Below are positions 25,531 through 33,590 of a DNA stretch of 64,000 nt, one piece after another. Every line of letters begins with the position of its first letter. Position 1 is the stretch's first letter. The stretch is from [Leptolyngbya] sp. JSC-1 (GTDB taxonomy: Bacteria > Cyanobacteriota > Cyanobacteriia > Elainellales > Elainellaceae), in NCBI GenBank assembly GCA_000733415.1, contig KL662192.1, positions 108,921 to 172,920 of the forward strand, written 5' to 3'. The position numbers were made by a program, and so were the translations under genes. The notes under the pieces were generated by a model. It was not told the DNA's origin. It did not search any database and worked only from the letters and a program-made list of their open reading frames with translations.

Positions 25531-26463
25531 CTACGACTGTTCTACTTTCGCCATTAACATATCCTGAAACGCTAATGCCAGTCTCGTTTGAAACCGCTGC
25601 CGATGCTTCAGCAACAGAACGGACTGGGTGATGCCTAGTGAAGTTGCCACACCATCGCGCTCATCTATCACCTGAATGGCCCTCAGCGTTTCCAACTGCA
25701 GTTCTTTTTGGATCATCATCTCAGAAATGGCGGCGGCTCCTACTCCATTTTCAACCACCGCCTTGATCATTTCACTGGTGTTCAAAACTAGCACCACATT
25801 CAGCTGCACACTATTGATTCCCCAGTTCTGGAGTGCTTGCTCGAACATTTGTTGCGTTCCAGACCCTGGTTCCCGCATCACCCAAGCCGTTTGCAGTAAG
25901 TCGGTTAGTCGAACTACGCCTTGCTCATACCAGGAATGGGTCTTACCGACGATAATTTGCAGCCGGTCGCTGTCTACTGCCTGCTGCTCCAGACAATGGC
26001 GGAGATCCGGTTTCAATTCTCCGGTCACGAGTCCCAGATCAAATAATCCCGATGCAGCTCCTTCACAGATTTCCTCAGCATTGGCCAGAATGCAGTTGAC
26101 CGTAATACCAGGGTATTGCTGCTTAAATTCACTGATGCGTTCGGGTAGCCAGTAATTGCCAATTGTCAGGCTGGATCCAATTCGCAGTTCGCCGCGCTGT
26201 AAGCTTGTGAGTTCCTGCAAGCCCCGTTTGGTGAGTTCCACCTGATCGAGAATTTTTTGCGCCTCGGTTCTTAGCAATTTACCCGCATCAGTAATTTCGA
26301 CTCGTCTACCAACGCGATGGAACAGTTTCAGATTATATTCTTTTTCCAAGCTTTGAATCGCCGCACTCACCGCAGGCTGAGTGATATAGAGTTCTTCTGC
26401 CGCACGAGTAAAGTGGAGATGCTCTACAACCGCCAAAAAAATTCGCAACTGCTCTAACGTCAT
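25531..26463 (-). CDS. LysR-family transcriptional regulator
   Basis: About 310 residues. The N-terminal helix-turn-helix (LEQLRIFLAVVEHLHFTRAAEEL, TQPAVSAAIQSLE) is followed by the effector-binding domain (GELRIGSSLTIGNYWLP, then DLGLVTGEL). ATG 26463 has GGAG upstream; the ORF start at 26475 does not. The DNA-binding domain is very close to that of the truncated LysR gene at 38540-38763, which carries its own L box. It is therefore a candidate reader of the L boxes (inference). The effector is unknown. Confidence 0.92.
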   Translation of the reverse strand: MTLEQLRIFLAVVEHLHFTRAAEELYITQPAVSAAIQSLEKEYNLKLFHRVGRRVEITDAGKLLRTEAQKILDQVELTKRGLQELTSLQRGELRIGSSLTIGNYWLPERISEFKQQYPGITVNCILANAEEICEGAASGLFDLGLVTGELKPDLRHCLEQQAVDSDRLQIIVGKTHSWYEQGVVRLTDLLQTAWVMREPGSGTQQMFEQALQNWGINSVQLNVVLVLNTSEMIKAVVENGVGAAAISEMMIQKELQLETLRAIQVIDERDGVATSLGITQSVLLLKHRQRFQTRLALAFQDMLMAKVEQS

Positions 26464-26515
26464 TCTACTCCACAAATCAATGTAGCCAAAAGAACTCTTT
26501 GCTACCTACAGGTGA

Positions 26516-26836
26516 TTAAGTTTGGGTTTGAAACGGGTTGGGATACAGATAGCGCTGGGACTCTATACCAACTTCTAGATGACAATCGCTCAAGGGTGAG
26601 GCGACACAAAGCAACACATAGCCTTGCTGAATTTGGGATGGTTTGAGAGCAATTGCCCTCGGTTGTTCTACCTCACCCTGAATCAAACGAGCTGCACAGG
26701 TGATGCAAGCTCCAATCCGGCAGCCAACGGGTAGCTTCAGCCCGGTTTGCTCAATGGCCTCCAAAATGTACTCCTGCTCGGCCACTTCCAGCCTCAAGCC
26801 ATCTTGATTTACCAACACGATCTGGTGCGTTTTCAT
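26516..26836 (-). CDS. 2Fe-2S plant-type ferredoxin
   Basis: About 106 residues. The 2Fe-2S ligands are visible as CRIGACITC and a fourth Cys in YVLLCVA. It is an electron carrier; the partner could be a flavin-dependent sulfonate or methanethiol enzyme nearby, but that is a guess. The start at ATG 26836 (KTHQIVLVNQDG follows) is preferred over 26857. It lies 52 bp upstream of the LysR gene on the same strand, so they may be co-transcribed. Confidence 0.9.
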   Translation of the reverse strand: MKTHQIVLVNQDGLRLEVAEQEYILEAIEQTGLKLPVGCRIGACITCAARLIQGEVEQPRAIALKPSQIQQGYVLLCVASPLSDCHLEVGIESQRYLYPNPFQTQT

Positions 26837-27040
26837 CGTTAACCCACCCCAAGCCAATGAGTATCTACCGTTACTAATACCAATTCTTAGTTTTAAGTTT
26901 TGGTGGCGTAGCCTGTGCAGAGCACGTAGTTTTGAATTATGGAAGCTGCATACTGCAACCCGTTGAATGGTGTAATCTGTAGCCCGATTAAAGGGAAATG
27001 GTATAACCAGAGCACTTTAGAGGCAAAAGTAACCATTACT

Positions 27041-27078
27041 CCCTCACCCCTCACCCCTTCACCCCCCACCCCTCCACT
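27041..27078 (+). repeat. Polypyrimidine tract after the methanethiol oxidase gene
   Basis: CCCTCACCCCTCACCCCTTC-like tract, of the same heptad type as 31075-31136. It directly abuts the stop codon of the 27082-28434 gene, as at sbpA. Confidence 0.6.
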
Positions 27079-27081
27079 CAA

Positions 27082-28434
27082 CTAAACCCAGATATCAGAC
27101 GTACAATCTCCGCCCGGATAGCGCATCTCATGGGCACGGGCAGGCCCACTTGGTTCACCTCCAAAATCAACGTAGAAATTTTGGTTAATACTCAATCCAC
27201 CCTTTTCCGTATCGCAATCAATCTGCAATAGGTATGAACCCTGTTTTGCCAGATCGGGATAGAACTGATTATCCCAGGTGCTAAACAGCGAGTTGGTTAC
27301 ATACAGCCGCTTGCCATCTAAGCTGAGTTGCAGCATCTGCGGACCACCCTGAAGTGTATGCCCTTTGACTGTATTCGCCTTGCCAAGCAACCCACCGACC
27401 CAGACTTGTCCAGTCAGTTTAGGCTGACTTGGATTACTAATATCATATTGGCGGATATCGCCGTGTAACCAATTGGAAAAGTAAATGAATCGATCGTCAA
27501 GCGACACTAGAATATCAGTGATCAACGAAGGCACCGGAATTGGAAATCCTTCTAGATCAACGGAGGGAATATCAATGACTTTTTCAACTTCCCAATGGCC
27601 GTTTTGCTTAAAGTAATGCAGCACATTACTGCTGAGGGCAGCCCCAACAAAGCCATGTGTACTGTCAGGATTGTGATGAAACCGCACTTCCAAGGGGATC
27701 AGGCCGTCTTCTCCCAGATCCACTGTCTGCACAATGTCGTGGGTTTGCCAATCCCAGAAATGTAGCTGCTGTCCATAATTACCAGTCTGGACATCATTCA
27801 GATCAAACCCAGGGTAGAAGGTCTTTGGTGCCGCCCATTCACTGCTCACCATGACATTGTGGCGTGGCTGGTACCAAAAATCATAATTGAATTTCATTGC
27901 CTCGGCTTGGTGTTCCCAGCGGCCAATAATATCAAATTTGTCATCCAACAACAAAAAGCCACCCGGTGCATTCCCATCTTCGTCGCCCAGCATCGAGATC
28001 ATAATCTGCCCGCCAGCTAGACAATGAACTGTATGGGGAGCTGTCAGACTGGTTTTGGTGCGAATTTCTTCGGGTTCAATGACTTTATACAGCGTGGGAG
28101 CTTTGGCATCGCTGGTGTCTACAATGTAAATCCGACTAGAGCGAATGCCCGGAATAATCAAAAAGCGACGAGATTTACTCGCGTCATCATGGCAAGAACT
28201 ACAAGCATTCCAACCAAAATGATGCAACTCATCACCAATGTAGGGCATTGGTAAACGATGAATCACCTGAGAATAGGTGGGAGAGGTGGGATCTACATCA
28301 ATCGTAGCGAGATAATCTGGCTCCTGAATGCCTGAACCTGTGTAGAGCGCAATTGTATACAGCAATTTCTCCGGTTCTGCCTGCATGGCTGCTTCTGGGG
28401 AAGCATACCCTGGACCGCAACATGCATGTGCCAT
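27082..28434 (-). CDS. Selenium-binding protein / methanethiol oxidase
   Basis: 450 residues, normal length for the SBP56 family. In bacteria this family is methanethiol oxidase, which converts methanethiol to formaldehyde, hydrogen sulfide and hydrogen peroxide. Visible features are the N-terminal CCGPGYASP, the HHFGWNACSSC segment with candidate metal or Se/Cys ligands, the GGQIMISMLGDEDGNAPGG segment and the WLHGDIRQYDIS blade of the beta-propeller. GAGAGGAT precedes the ATG. There is no signal peptide, unlike the periplasmic Hyphomicrobium enzyme. It lies in the sulfur island, which suits release of sulfide from methylated sulfur. Confidence 0.92.
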   Translation of the reverse strand: MAHACCGPGYASPEAAMQAEPEKLLYTIALYTGSGIQEPDYLATIDVDPTSPTYSQVIHRLPMPYIGDELHHFGWNACSSCHDDASKSRRFLIIPGIRSSRIYIVDTSDAKAPTLYKVIEPEEIRTKTSLTAPHTVHCLAGGQIMISMLGDEDGNAPGGFLLLDDKFDIIGRWEHQAEAMKFNYDFWYQPRHNVMVSSEWAAPKTFYPGFDLNDVQTGNYGQQLHFWDWQTHDIVQTVDLGEDGLIPLEVRFHHNPDSTHGFVGAALSSNVLHYFKQNGHWEVEKVIDIPSVDLEGFPIPVPSLITDILVSLDDRFIYFSNWLHGDIRQYDISNPSQPKLTGQVWVGGLLGKANTVKGHTLQGGPQMLQLSLDGKRLYVTNSLFSTWDNQFYPDLAKQGSYLLQIDCDTEKGGLSINQNFYVDFGGEPSGPARAHEMRYPGGDCTSDIWV

Positions 28435-28820
28435 CGGTTTATCCTCTCGATTAAAACAGGAATGAATCTTAGGTTAGCTCTAGTTTAGAGCTTAAGAGCA
28501 GGAGCAGGAGTCAGGAGCCAGCATGAAATCGGTGGATTCAGGAGTCTATTGATTGTCGATAAAACACTGTGCATAGGGATTAGCAGCGTTGCTGAAAGAA
28601 AACTGATTGACTTAGAGTTTCGTTTCCTCCCGGCCCTCCTTTCTGAGATGCCCGCAAGGCTGTAATCCTCCAATATTGGGGGACTTCCGCCCCTGTATGG
28701 TCAGGTTGCAAGCAGGCTAACAGAATTGGGAGAGTGGGGGGCAAAATCATTCTAAATTCAGCAATGTCGCATTAGCAAAATAAGTATAAACAGAGAGTTT
28801 GTTCACAAATTAGGCAAAAT
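28435..28820. other. Gene-free region
   Basis: Between the methanethiol oxidase and Rrf2 genes. Bases 28480-28520 repeat a GAGCAGGAGCAGGAGTCAGG motif and 28660-28690 carry a CCAATATTGGGGGACTTCC repeat fragment. No gene or S26 box is seen. Confidence 0.45.
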
Positions 28821-29273
28821 TTAGATGTGATACATCGGATTAGTTTGTCGATAGGCATCACGTCTCTGGCACAAATCCTGCAAGGTGTAGTGACTAAAAA
28901 TAGTGTGAGAAGCCGATTTGGCTTGTTTCCAAATTTCGCGAATCAGTTTTTTTTCAACAGTCGCTGAAGCGGCGATTTCTTTCTCAAACCGGTCTCCTTC
29001 CACCGAGGTGATAATTTCCAACAGTGTGATTTGCCAAGGTTCACGACTCAGTACATAACCTCCTTTTGTTCCTCGTTGACTTTGCACAATTCCACTCCGG
29101 CGCAGATTCGTGAGGATTTGCTCCAAATACCGATCTGGAATGTCTTGTTTGGCTGTAATCTCGGAGATTTTTAGCGGCTCTTTTTGATGATAACGGCCTG
29201 CCATTTCCAATAAGGCAAGCAGGGCGTATTCGACTCTAGCAGATAGTTCCACAGTGCACGGCTGGAAAATCAT
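28821..29273 (-). CDS. Rrf2-family regulator, CymR-like
   Basis: About 150 residues. The Rrf2 winged helix is clear: VEYALLALLEMAG, ISEITAKQDIPDRYLEQILTNL, and SQRGTKGGYVLSRE for the wing. The three clustered cysteines that bind the cluster in IscR and NsrR are missing (only one Cys near the C-terminus), as in CymR, the sulfur-gene repressor of Bacillus. Three S26-type sites lie just upstream (29294, 29341, 29410), the nearest 20 bp from the ATG. I infer that this protein represses itself and the sulfur genes through that motif. ATG 29273 is chosen over a TTG at 29306. Confidence 0.85.
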   Translation of the reverse strand: MIFQPCTVELSARVEYALLALLEMAGRYHQKEPLKISEITAKQDIPDRYLEQILTNLRRSGIVQSQRGTKGGYVLSREPWQITLLEIITSVEGDRFEKEIAASATVEKKLIREIWKQAKSASHTIFSHYTLQDLCQRRDAYRQTNPMYHI

Positions 29274-29293
29274 AAGGTGTCTAGCCACTATAC

Positions 29294-29319
29294 TACGGTT
29301 TCTCAATCAAGTTAAAGTA
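29294..29319. promoter_or_regulatory. S26 box 7 (rrf2)
   Basis: TACGGTTT-CTCAATCAAG-TTAAAGTA, 20 bp upstream of the Rrf2 ATG at 29273. Binding here would block initiation, consistent with autorepression. Confidence 0.55.
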
Positions 29320-29340
29320 TTTTTTGAAATTTTCATAAAT

Positions 29341-29366
29341 TACGATAAGTCGATAGAGTTCGTAGG
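29341..29366. promoter_or_regulatory. S26-like box 8 (rrf2)
   Basis: TACGATAA-GTCGATAGAG-TTCGTAGG. The left half and spacer fit well; the right half seems 2 bp short. Confidence 0.5.
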
Positions 29367-29409
29367 TTTTAACTTGCCAAGTATGATACTATGCTCTACA
29401 TTCAAAAAG

Positions 29410-29435
29410 AACAGTATCTTGATTGACTAACCGTA
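29410..29435. promoter_or_regulatory. S26 box 9 (rrf2)
   Basis: AACAGTAT-CTTGATTGAC-TAACCGTA. The right half is identical to that of the box at 35429. Confidence 0.55.
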
Positions 29436-29740
29436 ATTTTTTGTTGGATGGGTTGAGAAGTGTCTCAAAAGCTAACTAGATGGGCTAATATCAATTCCTT
29501 GTAAAGCTGCTAATTATCTAACTCCTCCCAACCTTCTCCTACCAAGGAGAGGTGCCGTAGGCGGTGGGGTAGATCCTATACGGCTTTACAAAGAATTGGT
29601 ATTAATTGTTCTCCTAATCTCCAATGAACAAAAATGAGCAAAATGAGCAACCTGAAATTTTCTCTAGTATAATTTCCGCTGCTGGAATTAGGGCTACATC
29701 TTGGCGGCTAGAAGAGTGCCCAACCAGTAATGTGACTTGC
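29436..29740. other. Gene-free region before the insertion sequence
   Basis: Bases 29505-29595 form a palindromic pair (AATTCCTTGTAAAGC near 29492 and CTTTACAAAGAATTGG near 29583). I see no gene; short open frames on both strands have no start signals. Confidence 0.4.
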
Positions 29741-30952
29741 CTCACATCTTGCACTAGTACAGGTGAAGGAGTTGCGAAAGCGGCAAAAAGATGGGAGAAA
29801 AGGGCGTGAAACAAAGATTCTCTCAGAACGATGAATTCTATTCTGAAGCACGCCCACGGGCTAGTCTACACCCTGATGCAACTGATGCCTACTCCCCATC
29901 AGCAGCAAAACTTACAAGCGATGTTGCCTTGTTTTTTCAAGCCCAAGGACACCCCCTGCCCGCCCACAGCAGCGCCAAATCTCCCAGCGCTATCAATCGC
30001 TTCTTCAATGAGTCATCCTGGTCTACTCGTACAGTAATTGTGGTGATTCACGCTTATATTCTGTCTCAGTTACTCGGTTACTGCCCACTCGGTCGCCGTC
30101 CTTGGTTGCAAGTCATAGTCGATTTGACCACGCTAGAGAAACGGGGCAAGTTCAAAGCATTTGCATCGCTGCTGACGGTGTTACAGGGCAAGCGCGGGAT
30201 ACATCTGGTGGTACTCTACCTGGTGGTGGGGCAGTGGCGTGTTCCCTGGAGCTTTCGCCTCTATCGGGGCAAAGGGACAAGCACCCCGACTCAGCTAGCG
30301 CTGCGCTTAATTGCCCAACTGCCCAAACCCTTGACCCAGCATTATCGCGTCATGGTGCTAGCCGATACCGGCTTTGGCAGTGTCGAGTTCATCCAAGGCG
30401 TTCGCAAACTGCGGCATCATCTGATTGTGGGCGTGCGCTGTGACCGCACCCTCACGGATGGACGCTCCGTCTCAAGCTTACATAAAGCTGGAACTCAAGT
30501 GCGGTTGACGGGATTGACCCTGGACGTGACGATTGCCTGGTTCTCCCTCAAACGCGATGGCCAGTGGCAGAAACGCTATGTTCTCTCAACGCGAGCGCTC
30601 AAAGCGAGTCCCATCACTTGGTGGGGCAAACGGCGATGGCAGATAGAGGGATGGTTTAAGGCGGCGAAACATCGCTTTGGGTTGCATCGCTTTGGGCAGC
30701 AAACGCTCAAAGGCATGTATCGCTGGCTGATTCTATCGTTGACAGCTTATCTGTTAGCACACTGGGCTTATTTGTCTACTGAAACTGCGAGTTCAAGTTC
30801 ATTCCTCGATTGGGCAGAAGCGGCTGAGATGGCCCTACACCAACTCTTGCCTCAGTTTGCAGTATTGCTGCTATTGCTTGAAGTGTCATGTCTTCAATCT
30901 CTGCTCCATTCTCAAGGCTTTACTATCCATCTCTCTAGGTGCAAGATGTGAG
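29741..30952 (+). mobile_element. Insertion sequence with 14-bp terminal inverted repeats
   Basis: CTCACATCTTGCAC (29741-29754) and its reverse complement (30939-30952) flank a single DDE-type transposase gene, 1212 bp in total. The transposase stop codon lies inside the right repeat. I see no clear target-site duplication. It is inserted between the rrf2 and CRP-type regulator genes. Confidence 0.8.
29831..30951 (+). CDS. IS4-like transposase with -1 frameshift
   Basis: The N-terminal part (ILKHAHGLVYTLMQLMP) is read from ATG 29831. The rest (ALFFQAQGHPLPAHSSAKSPSAI onward) is one base back. The switch falls on T-TTT-TTC (29932-29938), a perfect X-XXY-YYZ slippery heptamer. The product of the joined frames is about 373 residues with DDE-type features: LQVIVDLTT, LADTGFGSVEF, and the WWGKRRWQIEGWFKAAKHRFGL region near the C-terminus. 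Either expression uses programmed -1 slippage, or a T was lost or gained and the copy is dead. Confidence 0.75.
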
Positions 30953-31074
30953 TTGAGCAACATAGACTCCAAACCACTGTTCTCCTGCTCCAATTTCTGA
31001 CTTTTGACTCCTTTTCAACTCCATGCTTAGTCGCCCACTGCTTCTCCTACTAACCCGAGCGCTCTATAGTCAAC

Positions 31075-31136
31075 ACCCTCACCCCTCACCCCTCACCCCT
31101 CACCCCTCACCCCTCACCCCTCACCCCTCACCCCTC
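31075..31136 (+). repeat. ACCCCTC heptad array, eight perfect copies
   Basis: Eight exact ACCCCTC units (31081-31136) plus a shortened one before them. The complementary strand is (GAGGGGT)n, able to form a G-quadruplex. It lies 37 bp upstream of the CRP-type gene. Confidence 0.85.
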
Positions 31137-31173
31137 ACCGAAACACTCTTCACCATTTACTGCTCTCCTTAGT

Positions 31174-31755
31174 ATGATCACCACTCCTACTTCACTAAGT
31201 TTTCCAACTAGGGTGCGCCTATCGTTTTCGCCTCGTTCGGTTTTGCCCAAAACGAGTGAATTGTGGGCGATTCAAGCAGGCTTTGTGCGCGTACTGACCC
31301 GACCAGAGGAAGGCAGCAACCTGACCTTAGGAATTTGGGGCACTGGAGATATCGTGGGCCGTGCTTTGTCGATTGCTCATCCTTATCACATCGAGTGTTT
31401 GACGTCGGTGCAGGTCATTGCCATTAGCCTGAATGACTTGACTAACCCCACCGAAGTGTTGCTGAAGCATCTGCATCAAGCAGAAGAATTAATGTTGATC
31501 CGCAGCTATAAACGCATCGATACAATGCTGCTAAAACTATTGAGTTGGCTAGCCAATCGATTTGGTCAGGATGCCAATCAAGGTCGTCTGATTGATCTGC
31601 GCTTAACCCATCAGGACCTATCTGAACTGTTGGGCACAACCCGCGTCACCGTGACTCGTGCCTTGATTCAACTAGAGCAGCAAGGCTTTATTCAGCGCCT
31701 CTCATTACAGCGGATTGTGTTACAGCAAGCTGAATACTGGCACTACGAGATTTAA
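31174..31755 (+). CDS. CRP/FNR-family transcriptional regulator (possible CysR)
   Basis: 193 residues. A shortened cyclic-nucleotide-like beta roll (LWAIQAGFVRVLTR, LGIWGTGDIVGRAL, IECLTSVQVIAISL) precedes a Crp-type helix-turn-helix (LTHQDLSELLGTTRVTVTRALIQLEQQGFI). Phosphate-binding residues for cAMP are not seen. In Synechococcus a CRP-type protein, CysR, controls sulfur genes, so this is the second candidate regulator for the sulfur island. There is no S26 box in its own promoter; a heptad array lies there instead. Confidence 0.85.
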   Translation: MITTPTSLSFPTRVRLSFSPRSVLPKTSELWAIQAGFVRVLTRPEEGSNLTLGIWGTGDIVGRALSIAHPYHIECLTSVQVIAISLNDLTNPTEVLLKHLHQAEELMLIRSYKRIDTMLLKLLSWLANRFGQDANQGRLIDLRLTHQDLSELLGTTRVTVTRALIQLEQQGFIQRLSLQRIVLQQAEYWHYEI

Positions 31756-31781
31756 TTTGCTGAGTGAAGTACTTTTAATTT

Positions 31782-32276
31782 TTAATAACGAGGGCGATGG
31801 CTAAATCGCGATAGTAGCAGCAGTGCTCCAGCTGAAGTGAGCGTGACAAGACTGGTGAACCAAACAGTTGGGGAAGCAAATTTGAACTGCTCTGGATACA
31901 TTTGATAGAACGCCCCAAGCGCAATACCATTGCAGCATAGGACCAAAACAGCACAGGCAACATCATGAAAGCGTCGTGCATTATTAGCTCTTGTTGTCCA
32001 ACGGATTTCGGTATTGTAGCTGGGCAATTCGAGATGGCTATTGTTCAGTCGCTCCAACTCCGACAAATATCGGCGCAGGGTTGCCAGCGTTTGTTCATAC
32101 TTATAATTGAGCAAGACAAGACATACCGAAGCAAGTGGAAAACCACAGACAATCCATTCAATCGGTAGATTCGCGGCTTCAATCCACCTAGAAGCAACCA
32201 CTGCCGCCATTAGCCCAACGACCAGCACAATGTAAATCGACAGCGCATGTTGCCGTTGAGTAATGCGAGCATTCAC
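31782..32276 (-). CDS. Membrane protein of unknown function
   Basis: 164 residues with four likely membrane segments: two N-terminal (LSIYIVLVVGLMAAVVAS, WIVCGFPLASVCLVLLN), a charged helical loop (TLATLRRYLSELERLN) and two C-terminal. The layout of paired helices with a cytosolic coil is like small RipA/SLATT-type effectors, but I cannot assign it. It faces away from the ssuA locus. Confidence 0.55.
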   Translation of the reverse strand: MNARITQRQHALSIYIVLVVGLMAAVVASRWIEAANLPIEWIVCGFPLASVCLVLLNYKYEQTLATLRRYLSELERLNNSHLELPSYNTEIRWTTRANNARRFHDVACAVLVLCCNGIALGAFYQMYPEQFKFASPTVWFTSLVTLTSAGALLLLSRFSHRPRY

Positions 32277-32438
32277 TTCGTTGTAAGCAGCAATATAACG
32301 GTAGTTTACTGAAACGTAATCCGACGCCAGTTTGGGTTACATAATTGAACGCGCCATTTACTCAGCGCTTTTAAATTGCCAAATTGTAAAGATGCTTGTC
32401 ACAGCTATCAACTTCTATGATATCATCATGTGAAAATC

Positions 32439-32464
32439 TACTATATCTTGGTAAAGATACCGGA
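32439..32464. promoter_or_regulatory. S26 box 10 (ssuA1-tauD)
   Basis: TACTATAT-CTTGGTAAAG-ATACCGGA. It is 45 bp upstream of the ssuA1 ATG. Confidence 0.65.
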
Positions 32465-32509
32465 GATTTGATCATTCGCTTGTGAACTGGGAATTCAAGG
32501 AAATCAAAT

Positions 32510-33556
32510 ATGCTTGATGCACTTCAGCAATGGTTGCCGTTTCATTGGGTTCGACGCTGCTTTCAAGCCCTGCCACGACGACCATTTGCCCTTTTGTTTG
32601 CGGTTGGATTAGGACTGAGCTTAATCACCACTGCTTGCTCGCCTAATTCAACCTCTAGCTCTACAACGACCCCAGCGGCCCCAACTCAATCCGTCCAAGT
32701 GCGGATCGGCTATCAAAAGGCTGCTACTATTCTCAATGTGCTCAGAACCCGTGAGGATTTAGCCAAAACGCTTGCAGATTCTGGCGCAACCGTGTCTTGG
32801 TCTGAATTTCCAGCCGGTCAACCCATGCTAGAGGCATTAAACGCCGGCTCAATTGACTTTGGCTATACGGGAGAAGCCCCGCCGATTTTTGCCCAAGCTG
32901 CTGGAGCGCCCTTACTATATGTGGCTTATGATCCTTGGAGTCCTAAAGCAGAAGCGATTGTGGTGCCTAAGGATTCGCCGATTCAATCTGTGGCCGATCT
33001 AAAAGGCAAGAAGGTTGCGGTTGCTAAAGGGTCCAACACTAACTATCTACTGGTTGCAGCTCTAGAAAAGGCAGGACTGAAGTTTAGCGATATTGAACCT
33101 GCTTATCTGCCACCTGCGGATGCCAGAGTTGCTTTTGAAGGTAGACAAGTCGATGCTTGGGCGATTTGGGATCCCTTCTTAGCGGTGGCAGAATCAGCGG
33201 CTGGAGCGCGAATCATCACCGATGCCACTGGGCTAGCCCCGAATCGCGGCTATTATTTAGCAGCCAAATCCTTTGTTGAGCAGCATCCAGAGCAGTTAAA
33301 GACTGTCTTAGAGAGCCTTAAGCAAGTGAGTGATTGGGCCGCTCAGAGCCCAACCGATGTCGCCAAGTTCCTGGCTCCGGAACTGAAGATTGATCCGGCT
33401 CCACTGGAGAAAGCTGAGAAGCGCCGCGAATATGGTGTATTGCCAATCACAGACGATGTAATCAATGACCAGCAGAAGATTGCTGATACTTTCCAGAAAA
33501 TTAGCCTGATTCCTAAAGAGATCAATGTGCGTGAGGTTGTTTGGACCGATAAATAA
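32510..33556 (+). CDS. ssuA: Sulfonate-binding lipoprotein SsuA (copy 1)
   Basis: 348 residues. A positively charged N-terminus and hydrophobic stretch lead to the lipobox LITTAC, then a Ser/Thr/Pro linker and the SsuA-type solute-binding domain (VRIGYQKAATILNVLR, GQPMLEALNAGSIDFGYTGEAPPIFAQAAG, VDAWAIWDPFLAVAE). It binds alkanesulfonates in the periplasm. No permease or ATPase is adjacent, so it probably shares SsuBC encoded at 45.7-47.4 kb. AAGGAAA precedes the ATG. tauD follows after 34 bp. Confidence 0.93.
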   Translation: MLDALQQWLPFHWVRRCFQALPRRPFALLFAVGLGLSLITTACSPNSTSSSTTTPAAPTQSVQVRIGYQKAATILNVLRTREDLAKTLADSGATVSWSEFPAGQPMLEALNAGSIDFGYTGEAPPIFAQAAGAPLLYVAYDPWSPKAEAIVVPKDSPIQSVADLKGKKVAVAKGSNTNYLLVAALEKAGLKFSDIEPAYLPPADARVAFEGRQVDAWAIWDPFLAVAESAAGARIITDATGLAPNRGYYLAAKSFVEQHPEQLKTVLESLKQVSDWAAQSPTDVAKFLAPELKIDPAPLEKAEKRREYGVLPITDDVINDQQKIADTFQKISLIPKEINVREVVWTDK

Positions 33557-33590
33557 GAGAATTCGCACTTGAAATGACTTGGAGTGAACT

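Noticed and set aside
29624..29809. 61-aa open frame overlapping the insertion sequence's left end
   Set aside because: It runs through the terminal repeat into the transposase leader, so it cannot be an older gene in this form.
31081..31136. Heptad array as a CRISPR-like array
   Set aside because: Units are 7 bp with no spacers, so it is a simple tandem repeat. No CRISPR array was seen anywhere.
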